Assembly: GCF_018798885.1 (NCBI RefSeq)
Contig: NZ_CP076364.1
Location: 124,001-188,000, forward strand
Length of the DNA: 64,000 bases
Direction: 5' to 3'
Source: Gemmobacter fulvus
Lineage (GTDB): Bacteria > Pseudomonadota > Alphaproteobacteria > Rhodobacterales > Rhodobacteraceae
The translations under genes and the position numbers were made by a program. Positions 35,626 to 44,586 of the stretch are shown here, in pieces. How positions within the stretch are numbered: the stretch's first letter is position 1; each line of letters starts with the position of its first letter. The notes below the pieces were generated by a model. It worked only from the letters and a program-made list of their open reading frames with translations, was not told the DNA's origin and made no database searches.

Positions 35626-38600
35626 GTGACGGAGACCGGCGGTTCGGCCACACAGGCCGGTATATTCTATCAGAACACAGTCGCCGCACTCGCGCTGGCC
35701 GATCTTCTTGATCTCGACCAACTGAGCGCTCGCGAACGCCTTCTCGAAGTGCGCGTCGAATCCACCGAGCATGTCGATGACATCGTGCTGTGCTTCGCCG
35801 ACGGCCATCGAGATTTTCAGTCGGTCAAGCTCAGCCTGCGCGTTCAGAATGGCGCTTGGACCGCACTGTGGCAGAGCCTCCATGCCCAGCTTCAGTCCGG
35901 CTTTGGGCCCGTCGACCAGCTGACCATCGTGGTCGCCGAGCGCAATGCCGCAAGTGATGCAGTAGCTCAGCTATGCGAGCGCGCCGCAACGGCCGTCGAT
36001 CAGGCCGGATTCGTTGGACGTCTGGCCGACGCGCAAAGTCGTGCATTGGCCAGCATTGAGAAGATCACGGGCGGGGCGCAGTCCGCTTTCGAACTGCTGC
36101 GCCGGATGCGCTTGCTCCACTTCGCCCAAGACTCCATCGAGAGCGAGCTCGGGCGCCGGCGGCTGACGGGCGCATCGCCATCGCTCCCCTCGTTGCTGCC
36201 GATCTTGCGCGATATCGTCGGCGGTGCTGCCCGCCGGCGCGGCCTCTTCCGCCCCGCATCGCTTCGTCGTCGCCTGAAACTCGAACACGACCTGCTCCTC
36301 GGCGAGCCGCCGGAATGGGGCCTAGCCGCCTTTCGGACGGCCACCAGGCAGATAGCGCGGCTCACGATACCGGGAACCTCAGTTTCGGGGACTGCCGAGG
36401 ATATGTTCGTCTGGCCTCGCGCCCGCACCTTAGACACCTCAAAACGAACCGACTTCGAGAGCGAGAATCCGGAACAGTCCGGAACCAGCGAAGAGGTCGG
36501 GATCGATCTCCGAACCTTCCCGACCGATCAGTTCGACCGCGTCGTCGTCGTAGCTGGACCCGGCCATGGCAAGTCGGCACTTCTGACGACGATTGCGGGT
36601 CGGCTCGCCGCCGGTCCGCTTGTGCCCGTCGCCGTTCCGCTGGCGTCGCTGGCGGCCGCTGCTACCGGCGTCATCCAGTTCCTGCGCACCACCATGAGCA
36701 CCGAACTGGAAATCAGTGCCGACTGGGAGCGACTCGCCGAACAGGGCCTGCTGGTCCTGCTCCTCGACGGTCTCGACGAAGTGCCCGCGACGAGCCGACC
36801 ACAGCTGATGCGGCGGATTACGAACTTCTCGGCGCGTTATCCGCAATCGCCCTGGATTCTAACCGTTCGCGACGCGGCCGTGCTCGGCGACCTGCCGCAA
36901 TCGGCGATCGTCGAGCTGCTTCCGCTCAGCGACGGCGACATCGAACGCTTTGCCGCGACGATGCGTGACCGGCTCGGCAGTTTGCAGCCGTGGCAGGTGG
37001 TACGTAGGCTGAAGCTTTACCCCGACCTCGATCGACTGGCTCGCATTCCGCTGTTTCTGATGATGCTGCTTGCGACCACGGACATCAATGATCCTAGGCC
37101 GTTGACTCGCTCTGACTTGATCGAGAGCTATCTGGCGATCTTATTTTCGCCGGGGCGCTCAAAGGCGACCGGCGCGTCCGACGACCGCAGCGTCATCCTT
37201 CGAGCGATCGCCGAAACTCTCGCATTCGAGCGGCTCGAGAAGCAGGAGATTGGCGCGACCGAGCGCGAGGTGCGCGCGGTAATCAACCGCTTTGTGTCAG
37301 ACGTCGCCGAAGCCGACGTGCTATTCGAGCAGCTGCGTACCAACGGTATCCTCCGCCCGCAAAGTGCCATTCGCCTGCAATTCCCTTATCCGATCGTGCA
37401 GGAATATCTGGCGGCACGGCATCTCATCGACAAATATCTCGACAGCCTCCACCAGCGGATCGAGGATGCCGTCCAGCGGCCTTGGGCGCAGGTGATCCAG
37501 TTCGCACTCGAACTTGCGCCAGATCCCGAGCCGGTGATCGAAGCCATACTTCTACGTGACGACGATGCCTTTGCCACGGGCCTGCGTCTAGTTGGCCGGT
37601 GCATCGCCAACGGCGCAATCGTGAGCGAGACGCTCCGCCTCGACGTCGCCGAGCGTCTTGCTGCATTCTGGGTCCAAGCTCCATCGGACGCCCGCGAACG
37701 CGTGGGCCGAGTTCTTGCCGATGGCTTCTGGCACGTCGCGTCGCCAAAGCTGGAAGCAGCACTTCACCACCGCTGGCTGCTTGACCAAGGTGCCGGGGAT
37801 ATCCTGAGCAAGCGTAGTGATCGGAAGCTGACGCTCAGCGTATTGCAAGGGCTCATCGCAAAAGCTCGCAACAGCACGGGTATTCACCACAGCTTCAAAT
37901 ACGCATTGCGGGCAGCGGGTGACGACGCGCTTCAGGCAATCATCAATGCGATGAATCCCGACACTGCGGATGCCGACGTCGTCAGCGATATCTCAGGACT
38001 GTTCTGGAACTTCGATACTGCCTCTATATCGCCTGCGCTCGCGCTGAAAGTGGCACGCGATGAGCGTTTGCCGTGGCAAGCGCGATTTCGCGCTTATCTT
38101 CTGGCCGGTGCACCTCTTGAGAACGCCGGCGTAGAATTGGCGATCAAGGGGATCGAGCAGGCGGACTGGGACCGCAATTACGCGGCACGCGATCTCATTG
38201 GCGTTCATGCCGACCCGTCGGCATTTTTCGAACAGCTGCTCCGCTCGCCCACCATTCCGCTCGACCGTCGGGTCGAGCTTGCCGCCAGCATCGGGCACCA
38301 CATCGAAGATCATAGTGAACGTAGAAGGCTTGCACGAATCTTGGTCAAGGATAACTCAATAGACCTTGAGGTTCGTATCGCGCTGCGGTTGATGGAAGCG
38401 CGGTACAGCGATGCCGAACAGTTCCGCTCCTTGGTTGATGACATTCCATCATTACCTGCGCAACACGTTGCTACAACAATCGCGCTGTTCGGCCACTATC
38501 CCGACCCAGCTCTAGCTGAACATGCCGCGGTACTGACGCGCGCGCGCGCTCAAAGCAACGCGGATATCGTAAGGATCGCAAATTCCGTGACGACCGGGAT

Positions 38601-39141
38601 GCGCAGCATCTTCGAAATGGACTGGGGCTTTGGTGGTCTTATTCGGGCCGCGCCGCCGCACCCTGGCATTTTGCCGTGGATCGAATTGCTCGAAGATTGG
38701 TGTGATAGGGCGGATCTTACCCCTGCGGAAAGGATGCAAGTCCGTACCGCTGCGGTCGGCCTTGGCTCTGAACCGATGGCCGCAGCGCTCGAACGTGACC
38801 TACTTGTGATCGATGATTTTGACGCCGAAGTCTGGACCACGGATGATGAATATGGGCACACAATCAGCCATGTGCTTCACCAACTTAAGCGGCGTCTTCG
38901 CGAACTGCCCGACGATTTGGTCGAACGGCTGCTTCGCTCTAAGCGCTACAACATAGCCAGGTACGCCGTCCAGGCGCTTGGCGATCGGGGTGACAATCAA
39001 GCGCTCCGGAGGCTTATCGAAGCGCACCGCGTCATTCCCGAATGGAGCTTGCGTGATGTGGCCGCCAACCAGATCGAACAGTTGGCGGCCCGCCTCCAGA
39101 TCGTTGTGCGAAAAGACGGATCTAGCTATCGGATCGACTGA
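35626..39141 (+). CDS. Nuclease-NACHT STAND defence protein (Cap4/DUF4297-like N-terminus)
   Basis: An 1,171-residue protein from GTG 35626, which follows AAAGGA by 5 bases; ATG 35596 is an alternative. Residues 1-110 are a DUF4297/Cap4-like nuclease domain: GGSATQAGIFYQNTVAALAL, Glu45 and Asp51/52 in ESTEHVDDIVL, and QSVK at 65-68. The NACHT NTPase has the P-loop GPGHGKS at 311-317, Walker B LLLDGLDE at 378-385 with the small residue/acidic pattern typical of NACHT, and a TVRDAAV sensor. The C-terminal ~600 residues are alpha-helical repeats, the likely phage-recognition part. On ligand binding such proteins oligomerise and activate their nuclease. Transcribed away from the giant STAND gene. 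Confidence 0.82.
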   Translation: MTETGGSATQAGIFYQNTVAALALADLLDLDQLSARERLLEVRVESTEHVDDIVLCFADGHRDFQSVKLSLRVQNGAWTALWQSLHAQLQSGFGPVDQLTIVVAERNAASDAVAQLCERAATAVDQAGFVGRLADAQSRALASIEKITGGAQSAFELLRRMRLLHFAQDSIESELGRRRLTGASPSLPSLLPILRDIVGGAARRRGLFRPASLRRRLKLEHDLLLGEPPEWGLAAFRTATRQIARLTIPGTSVSGTAEDMFVWPRARTLDTSKRTDFESENPEQSGTSEEVGIDLRTFPTDQFDRVVVVAGPGHGKSALLTTIAGRLAAGPLVPVAVPLASLAAAATGVIQFLRTTMSTELEISADWERLAEQGLLVLLLDGLDEVPATSRPQLMRRITNFSARYPQSPWILTVRDAAVLGDLPQSAIVELLPLSDGDIERFAATMRDRLGSLQPWQVVRRLKLYPDLDRLARIPLFLMMLLATTDINDPRPLTRSDLIESYLAILFSPGRSKATGASDDRSVILRAIAETLAFERLEKQEIGATEREVRAVINRFVSDVAEADVLFEQLRTNGILRPQSAIRLQFPYPIVQEYLAARHLIDKYLDSLHQRIEDAVQRPWAQVIQFALELAPDPEPVIEAILLRDDDAFATGLRLVGRCIANGAIVSETLRLDVAERLAAFWVQAPSDARERVGRVLADGFWHVASPKLEAALHHRWLLDQGAGDILSKRSDRKLTLSVLQGLIAKARNSTGIHHSFKYALRAAGDDALQAIINAMNPDTADADVVSDISGLFWNFDTASISPALALKVARDERLPWQARFRAYLLAGAPLENAGVELAIKGIEQADWDRNYAARDLIGVHADPSAFFEQLLRSPTIPLDRRVELAASIGHHIEDHSERRRLARILVKDNSIDLEVRIALRLMEARYSDAEQFRSLVDDIPSLPAQHVATTIALFGHYPDPALAEHAAVLTRARAQSNADIVRIANSVTTGMRSIFEMDWGFGGLIRAAPPHPGILPWIELLEDWCDRADLTPAERMQVRTAAVGLGSEPMAAALERDLLVIDDFDAEVWTTDDEYGHTISHVLHQLKRRLRELPDDLVERLLRSKRYNIARYAVQALGDRGDNQALRRLIEAHRVIPEWSLRDVAANQIEQLAARLQIVVRKDGSSYRID

Positions 39142-39511
39142 GGTCACCCGGACGGCAAGTTCCCTGACGACCCGCCCGTCACGGGTCGCGGGGAAGGATG
39201 ATCGCTGCACCATGAACGAACGACCGCTTTCCCAGGCTCGCTGCGGTAGCGATGCCGCGCCGCCGTCAGACCGCTCTCCGCCCTTCGCGTTGATGTCGTC
39301 GCGACCGGCCCTTTGCCGCCGCTTGTTGAGCGCCGCTGCTAGCGACGCAGCATTCTCAAGATCGGTCGCTCAGACTTGCCGCAGCGAGGTAGTTAACTCA
39401 GCAACGGCCTTACGGCACACGAAACACCAGATGTCGAACCACTCTGCGACGGTAAGCCCGGTACGCCCAGAATCGCATGACCAAGACGGCCACCCTACCG
39501 AAAACCTGACC
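39142..39511. other. Intergenic region between the NACHT gene and the TetR gene
   Basis: About 370 bp separating the defence island from the catabolic operon. It holds a degenerate dispersed-repeat copy at 39304-39385 and no gene. Confidence 0.5.
39304..39385. repeat. Dispersed intergenic repeat, copy C (degenerate)
   Basis: CGGCCCTTTGCCGCCGCTTG start, GCTGCTAGCGACGCAGCATTC middle and GCCGCAGC end, in the same order as copies A and B. Confidence 0.45.
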
Positions 39512-40174
39512 CTAGCGCTGCGCACGTTTCACATTGGCGAACCGGCCATCGGAATCGAACTCCACCACCATTGTCTTCGGAACAGGGTCCAGCAATCCAT
39601 TCAAGAGCGCCGGAAAGCTTGCCGCGACCCGTTGCGAAGCCCTTTGAGGGTCGTCAGAATTGGCGACCCAGATCGAGGCACCCAGAGCTGCCGAACTGAT
39701 GATGTTTGCAGTCGATTCCGGGTCAAAGTTGTTCGTTGACAGTACTCCCTCGTCAGCCAAGGCCTCCAGTTGCTTTAAAGTGTTTCGAATGCACGATCGG
39801 TGAATTCTCCACTGTGATGGGTCTCCCAGGACCGCGGGCCCGTCCAGAAGGACTATGCGCTGGACCTCGGGCTCGGCGGCCATCATGACGTAGGTCACAA
39901 TCGAGGAAACGAAGGCATCCCAACTGCTTTCGGCGTGTTGCGACATCTCACTTCGGCGCGTGTCCATTTCTTCGTCGATCTGTTCGATGACCGCTTCTAG
40001 CAAGCCCGGCTTCCCTCCGAACTGGTGATAGAGGGCGCCCCGCGTAACACCTGCTGCCGCAACAATTTCTTCCATCGGCGACTCCGAATAACCGCGCGAC
40101 GAAAACATGGCTCGGGCCGCATGCATCAACTTGGCTCGTGTTTCCGCCATCGACTCCGCTCTTGTCAGTCCCAT
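39512..40174 (-). CDS. TetR-family repressor of the adjacent catabolic operon
   Basis: A 220-residue regulator. Residues 10-55 form the TetR DNA-binding domain (TRAKLMHAARAMFSSRGY, MEEIVAAAGVTRGALYHQFG with the HTH). The C-terminal part is the ligand-binding bundle (AEPEVQRIVLLDGPAVLG is typical of the AcrR-like group). ATG 40174 has a GAGGAG site 6 bases upstream. It is divergent from the AcoX-like gene, and a near-palindrome at 40196-40214 lies between the two starts, so it probably represses both itself and the operon until the substrate or a CoA intermediate appears. Confidence 0.85.
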   Translation of the reverse strand: MGLTRAESMAETRAKLMHAARAMFSSRGYSESPMEEIVAAAGVTRGALYHQFGGKPGLLEAVIEQIDEEMDTRRSEMSQHAESSWDAFVSSIVTYVMMAAEPEVQRIVLLDGPAVLGDPSQWRIHRSCIRNTLKQLEALADEGVLSTNNFDPESTANIISSAALGASIWVANSDDPQRASQRVAASFPALLNGLLDPVPKTMVVEFDSDGRFANVKRAQR

Positions 40175-40195
40175 GAGTTCTCCTCTTCGCGATTT

Positions 40196-40214
40196 CACAT
40201 ACATAATGAATGTG
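40196..40214. promoter_or_regulatory. Candidate TetR operator
   Basis: CACATACATAATGAATGTG: two 9-base arms about a single central base, differing from perfect symmetry at one position. It sits 22 bp upstream of the tetR start and directly before the -35 of the divergent promoter. Confidence 0.55.
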
Positions 40215-40216
40215 AG

Positions 40217-40245
40217 TTGACATACGAAATGTTTTTCAGTTATGA
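40217..40245 (+). promoter_or_regulatory. Candidate sigma70 promoter of the catabolic operon
   Basis: TTGACA at 40217-40222, a 17-base spacer and TTATGA at 40240-40245. The half-palindrome ACAT-N5-ATGT overlaps the -35/spacer, so the repressor could block polymerase directly. Confidence 0.5.
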
Positions 40246-40308
40246 CCATAACCACGATCGGTCCAGCGGAGCAAGGCCGCGCCGTGGTCTTGGGGAAGGA
40301 AGAAGGCG

Positions 40309-41454
40309 ATGGACATTCAGCGTCAGCAGAGCTCACACGGGATCGTCGGTCCGACGCTCGGACTCATTGTGAACCCCTTCTCGGGACTTGGGGGATCGGT
40401 TGGGCTCAAAGGTTCGGATGGGTTCGAGACGGTGCAAGAGGCTCTGCGACGCGGGGCGGTGCCACAGGCTAACCGCAAGGCGGGGCAAGCGCTGCAGGCG
40501 ATCAGGAACGACTTGCCACAGCTTAGGATCGTTACCGCCGACGGCGCCATGGGGGAGTGGGTCGCACAGGGTGCAGAGGTCATTCACCGCCCGGATGCCA
40601 CTCATACAACCGGCAACGATACGACCGCCGCCGCGCAGGCCATGTCTAATCACGCCGTGGATCTGATCCTCTTCGTCGGCGGGGACGGAACCGCGCGCGA
40701 CGTCGCCGCCGGGACAGCCTCGAGCATTCCGATCCTGGGAGTGCCGGCTGGGGTGAAGATGCATTCCTCCGTTTTCGCGAAAACTGCGAAGAACGCGGGC
40801 CGACTTGCAGCGCTGTTCTTGGCTGGAAGCCGGGATGTGACCCTTCGCGAGGCCGAAATCATGGATCTCGATGAAGAACTGATACGTCAGGACAGGGTGT
40901 CCGCGCGCCTCTACGGTCACGTCCGCAGCCCCTACCTTGAGCGCCTGTCTCAGAATGCCAAGGCCGGTGCGCGCCCGGGCGAAGAGGCGACAGCCGATGC
41001 GATCGCGCGCAAGGTCGTTTCGGACATGCGTCCCGGCTGCCTGTATATTCTGGGGCCCGGTACAACAACGCGTCGCGTCGCCATGGTGCTCGGCCTGGGG
41101 GCCACTCTGCTGGGAGTGGATGCTGTGGTGGACGGCAAACTCGTCGGCCAGGATCTGGATGAGCGCGGGATTCTCGATCTGATGCAGGGCCGCGAAACCT
41201 GGCTGGTCGTCGGCGTCCTCGGCGGTCAGGGCAGCCTGTTCGGCAGGGGCAACCAGCAGATCAGTGCCGAGGTCATCCGCCGGGTCGGGCGTCAGCGCAT
41301 CATCGTCATGGCGTCGGTCCAGAAGCTGATCGCGCTCGGCAACCAGCCGCTGAGCGTCGATACGGGCGACGACGCGGTCGATACGATGCTGACCGGCCAT
41401 CTGCGCATTCAGACCGGACCAGATCAGCAAACGATATTCGCGGTCCAGTCGTGA
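40309..41454 (+). CDS. AcoX-like/ATP-NAD kinase family protein
   Basis: A 381-residue soluble protein of the NAD-kinase fold. VGPTLGLIVNPFSGLGGSV opens the nucleotide-binding domain, GGDGT at 124-128 is the NAD-kinase core, and VPAGVKMHSSVFAKTA is the conserved loop that follows in AcoX-type members. The C-terminal half (GVLGGQGSLFGRGNQQIS, then VMASVQKLIAL) is also AcoX-like. AcoX was first seen in acetoin-catabolic operons; its substrate is not established. First gene of the operon, 32 bp before the first P-protein-like gene. Whether it phosphorylates NAD or a pathway metabolite cannot be told from sequence. Confidence 0.82.
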   Translation: MDIQRQQSSHGIVGPTLGLIVNPFSGLGGSVGLKGSDGFETVQEALRRGAVPQANRKAGQALQAIRNDLPQLRIVTADGAMGEWVAQGAEVIHRPDATHTTGNDTTAAAQAMSNHAVDLILFVGGDGTARDVAAGTASSIPILGVPAGVKMHSSVFAKTAKNAGRLAALFLAGSRDVTLREAEIMDLDEELIRQDRVSARLYGHVRSPYLERLSQNAKAGARPGEEATADAIARKVVSDMRPGCLYILGPGTTTRRVAMVLGLGATLLGVDAVVDGKLVGQDLDERGILDLMQGRETWLVVGVLGGQGSLFGRGNQQISAEVIRRVGRQRIIVMASVQKLIALGNQPLSVDTGDDAVDTMLTGHLRIQTGPDQQTIFAVQS

Positions 41455-41485
41455 CCGCCGAGAGACACGTCAAAGGGAGAGAATA

Positions 41486-42889
41486 ATGCGCGATGGATCA
41501 GCACATCCATATATGGCCAACTCGGTAGCGGACATACAAAGCGAGATGCTCAGGGCGATCGGAGCCGACAACATCGAGTCCCTTTTTGCCCAGATCCCTG
41601 AAAACCATCGTTTGAAAACGCCGCTGAATCTCCCGCCGCGGCTGAGCGAGATGGCACTTCGCCGCGAGCTGACCCGGACGCTTGCTAAGAACGAGACTGT
41701 CGAGAGGAACCTGAGCTTCCTGGGGGCGGGGCTCTGGCAGCACCATGTGCCCGCCGCCGTGGACGAGATCGTCCGCAGAAACGAGTGGCTGACCTCTATC
41801 TTCGGCGAGCCGAGCTCCGACCACGGAAGAAATCAGGCCTGGTTCGAATTCTGCAGCCAGATCGGTGAATTGCTGCAGATGGATCTGGTCGGGATGCCAG
41901 TTCGCAGCTGGGGCACCGCCGCCGGTCACGCAATTCGCATGGCGGCCCGGATCACCAGCCGAAACGAGGTCGTCGTTGTTCGCGCCATCGATCCCGAGCG
42001 TCTGTCGGTCATTCGCAATTATTGCGAGCCGGCGGAGATGGAAAATCACATCGCGATCCGCATGGTCGGCTACGATTCGGCGACCGGCATGGTCGATATG
42101 GACGAGCTGAAAGCCAAGATCGACGAGAAGGTCGCCGCCGTCTATTTCGAGGTGCCGTCCTACCTGGGTGTGATCGAAAGCCACGGCAAGGAAATCGCCG
42201 CCATCGCCCGCGCAGCCGGGGCGGAAACCATTGTGGGCGTCGATCCGATTTCCCTGGGCGTTCTGACTGCGCCAGTCGACTACGGCGCCGATATCGTCGT
42301 CGGGACGATCCAGACCCTGGGCGTGCATCTGCATGCCGGCGGCGGGACGGGCGGTTTCATCGCCTCGCGGGACGAAGACCGCTATTCCTCGGAATATCCC
42401 ACGCTGTTCATCAGCATCTCCGAGACCCTGCAGCCGGGCGAATACGGGTTTGGTCTGAGCCTGTTCCATCAATCGTCCTATGGCATGCGCGAGAAGGGCA
42501 AAGACTGGACAGGTCACTCGGTCTACATGTGGGCGATTGCCGCGACGACCTATATGGCCCTCATGGGCCCGCGCGGGTTCGAGGAAGTGGGCTCCCTGAT
42601 CCTCCAGCGTGCTCACCACGCCGCAGAAATGCTTTCCGAAATCCCCGGTGTCGACGTTCGCTTCCGCAACGGCGTCTTCAAAGAGATCGTGGTCAATTTC
42701 GACGGCACGGGATCCTCAGTCCAGGCCATCAACAAGGCTCTGCGCGCGGAGGGCATCTTTGGCGGCAAGGATCTGTCGGTCGATTTCCCCGAGCTCGGGC
42801 AGAGCGCGCTCTACAGTATCACCGAAATTCACCGGCTCGACGATATCCAGCGCCTTGCACGCGCTCTGAAGAAGGCGATTGCGAAATGA
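41486..42889 (+). CDS. P-protein (GcvPA)-like PLP-fold subunit
   Basis: A 467-residue homologue of the N-terminal half of glycine decarboxylase (GcvPA). FLGAGLWQHHVPAAVDEIVRR corresponds to the FLGaG.YdHyiP motif of GcvPA, and WGTAAGHAIRMAARIT to the G.tA..EA block. GcvPA subunits lack the PLP lysine and pair with GcvPB. Overlap of its stop with the next gene's start (ATGA at 42886-42889) guarantees co-translation with the B subunit. Divergent from housekeeping GcvPA at many positions, and no gcvH or gcvT is present, so the substrate is probably not simply glycine fed to the cleavage system. Confidence 0.8.
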   Translation: MRDGSAHPYMANSVADIQSEMLRAIGADNIESLFAQIPENHRLKTPLNLPPRLSEMALRRELTRTLAKNETVERNLSFLGAGLWQHHVPAAVDEIVRRNEWLTSIFGEPSSDHGRNQAWFEFCSQIGELLQMDLVGMPVRSWGTAAGHAIRMAARITSRNEVVVVRAIDPERLSVIRNYCEPAEMENHIAIRMVGYDSATGMVDMDELKAKIDEKVAAVYFEVPSYLGVIESHGKEIAAIARAAGAETIVGVDPISLGVLTAPVDYGADIVVGTIQTLGVHLHAGGGTGGFIASRDEDRYSSEYPTLFISISETLQPGEYGFGLSLFHQSSYGMREKGKDWTGHSVYMWAIAATTYMALMGPRGFEEVGSLILQRAHHAAEMLSEIPGVDVRFRNGVFKEIVVNFDGTGSSVQAINKALRAEGIFGGKDLSVDFPELGQSALYSITEIHRLDDIQRLARALKKAIAK

Positions 42890-44430
42890 CCACTGCTCCG
42901 AAGGAATATCACGCGCCTGTCTGGAACGAGCCCGTCATCATGGAAATGGGCCATCCGGGTCGTCGCGGCGTGCTGTTCGAGGCCCCCGAAGCGGCCGTGG
43001 CGCGCTCTGTCCCCGACCCTATCGCGATGATCCCGGAAGGTCTGCGGCGCCGCAACCCGCCGGCCCTGCCCGAAATGTCCGAACCCGAAGTCCTCTACCA
43101 TTACCTGCGGCTTTCGCAGCAGACGCTGGGCATGATGGGGATGAGCATCTTCGGCACCTGCACGATGAAATACAACGCGCAGATAAACGAAGCGCTGGCC
43201 TGGAGGCCGGAGGTGACGCATGTGCACCCGCTTCAGCATGAAGACACATTGCAGGGTGCGCTGGAGATCGTGCACGAGATGGACCTCGCCCTGCGCGAAC
43301 TGTCCGGCATGGATCAGTTTGTCTTCCAGGCCGGCGGGGGGGCGGAGGCCGCCTATATCAATGCGGTCGTGACCCGGGCCTATCACGCCTCGCGTGGCGA
43401 GCTCAAACAGCGCGACGAGATCATCACGACAATCCAGACCCACCCCAGCAGCGCCGCGACGGCTGCCGCGGCCGGCTTCAAGGTCATCACCCTGATGCTG
43501 GGCGAAAACGGCTATCCCACGCTCGACTCGCTCAAGGCCGCCCTATCTGAGCGCACCGCCGGGCTCATGGTGAACAACCCCGACGACATGGGGGTCTACA
43601 ACCCCGAGATCAAGGAATGGACGCGGCTGGTGCACGAGGCCGGCGGGCTCTGCTTCTACGATCATGCGAATTTCAACGGCGTGATGTCCAAGCTGCGCGC
43701 GAGCGAACTGGGGTTCGACGCCTGCATGTTCATGCTGCACAAGACCTTCGGCGCGCCAAAAAGCGGCGTCGGCGGGCCGGCGGTTGGCGCTTACGGCTGT
43801 TCCGCAAAGCTCGCGCCCTTCCTGCCGACGCCCATCGTTGCGAAGATGGATGAGCGCTACTTCCTCGATTTCGACAGGCCGCAGAGCGTCGGCAAGATCC
43901 GGGAATTCTGGGGCAATTTCCAGGTCATCCTGAAGGCCTATGCCTGGGTCCGCGCCATGGGGGCCGACGGGATTGCCCAAGCGGCCGACATCTCGGTCCT
44001 CGGCAACAATTACATGGAAAAGGGCCTGCTGGCGATCCGGGGGGTCACCCGCTCCCACCCGGATGCGACGAGCCCGCGTCTGGAGATGACGCGATACTCG
44101 CTCGAGAAACTCCACGAGGACACGGGCGTCGACGTGCATGATGTCCTGAACCGGATGACCGATTTCGGCATCGATGCCATGTGGACCAGCCACGAACCCT
44201 GGCTGGTCCCCGAACCCTTCACCCCCGAAGCCGGAGAGATGTACGGCAAGGAGGATCTCGACCGCTGGATCTCGGTGATTTCCAGGATTTCGGATGAGGC
44301 GTACAGCGACCCGGAAAAGGTGAAGACCTCACCGCACAACCAGTCGATCCACCGGCTGAAACCCGGCGATACGGATGACCCGAAGCTCCGCGCAATGACC
44401 TGGCGCGCCTACAAGAAGAAGCGCGGGTAA
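42886..44430 (+). CDS. P-protein (GcvPB)-like PLP-dependent subunit
   Basis: A 514-residue homologue of GcvPB. The PLP lysine is Lys286 in MLHKTFGAPKSG, followed by the Gly-rich GVGGPAVGAYG loop; the cofactor-stacking His/Asp region is in LCFYDHANFNGV. Together with the preceding subunit it should form a two-subunit PLP decarboxylase of the glycine dehydrogenase class. Housekeeping GcvPB has NLHKTFCIPHGGGGPG; the altered AP-K loop here hints at another amino-acid substrate. Start ATG 42886 overlaps the preceding stop; a much longer frame from 42022 is a shadow. Confidence 0.82.
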   Translation: MTTAPKEYHAPVWNEPVIMEMGHPGRRGVLFEAPEAAVARSVPDPIAMIPEGLRRRNPPALPEMSEPEVLYHYLRLSQQTLGMMGMSIFGTCTMKYNAQINEALAWRPEVTHVHPLQHEDTLQGALEIVHEMDLALRELSGMDQFVFQAGGGAEAAYINAVVTRAYHASRGELKQRDEIITTIQTHPSSAATAAAAGFKVITLMLGENGYPTLDSLKAALSERTAGLMVNNPDDMGVYNPEIKEWTRLVHEAGGLCFYDHANFNGVMSKLRASELGFDACMFMLHKTFGAPKSGVGGPAVGAYGCSAKLAPFLPTPIVAKMDERYFLDFDRPQSVGKIREFWGNFQVILKAYAWVRAMGADGIAQAADISVLGNNYMEKGLLAIRGVTRSHPDATSPRLEMTRYSLEKLHEDTGVDVHDVLNRMTDFGIDAMWTSHEPWLVPEPFTPEAGEMYGKEDLDRWISVISRISDEAYSDPEKVKTSPHNQSIHRLKPGDTDDPKLRAMTWRAYKKKRG

Positions 44431-44447
44431 ACCGCCCCCGACAGCGT

Positions 44448-44471
44448 GGGCGGCAGGAAATCCTGTCGCCC
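44448..44471. terminator. Possible intra-operon hairpin
   Basis: GGGCGGCAGG-AAAT-CCTGTCGCCC forms a 10-bp stem with one G-U pair, 18 bp after the P-protein-like stop. No T-tract follows, so it may be a partial attenuator or an mRNA-stabilising structure rather than a true terminator. Confidence 0.35.
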
Positions 44472-44586
44472 CTTCAAGTCCAAAAAAATGCGTATGCGCG
44501 ATCTTGCTTCGGCATCCTGTTGAGGATGCCGAGCCCAAACGGACGCGTGGACCGTTGAAGAAAAAGCGATCAACAGGGAGTCAGAA

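Noticed and set aside
16692-39141. BREX, DISARM or restriction-modification system
   Set aside because: There is no methyltransferase, PglZ or BrxC-like gene; the large proteins are STAND NTPases, and the helicase pairs with a DUF1837 nuclease.
41455-41485. Glycine riboswitch in front of the P-protein-like genes
   Set aside because: Only 31 bp separate the AcoX-like stop and the next ATG, too little for a glycine riboswitch, and no tandem aptamer features are present upstream of 40309 either.
42022-42885. N-terminal extension of the GcvPB-like protein
   Set aside because: The extra residues are an out-of-frame reading of the GcvPA-like gene, rich in Arg and without family resemblance; the ATG at 42886 gives the proper length.
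41486-44430. A normal glycine cleavage system
   Set aside because: gcvH, gcvT and lpd are missing, the neighbours are amine-catabolic genes, and the PLP loop sequence differs from the standard GcvPB form.
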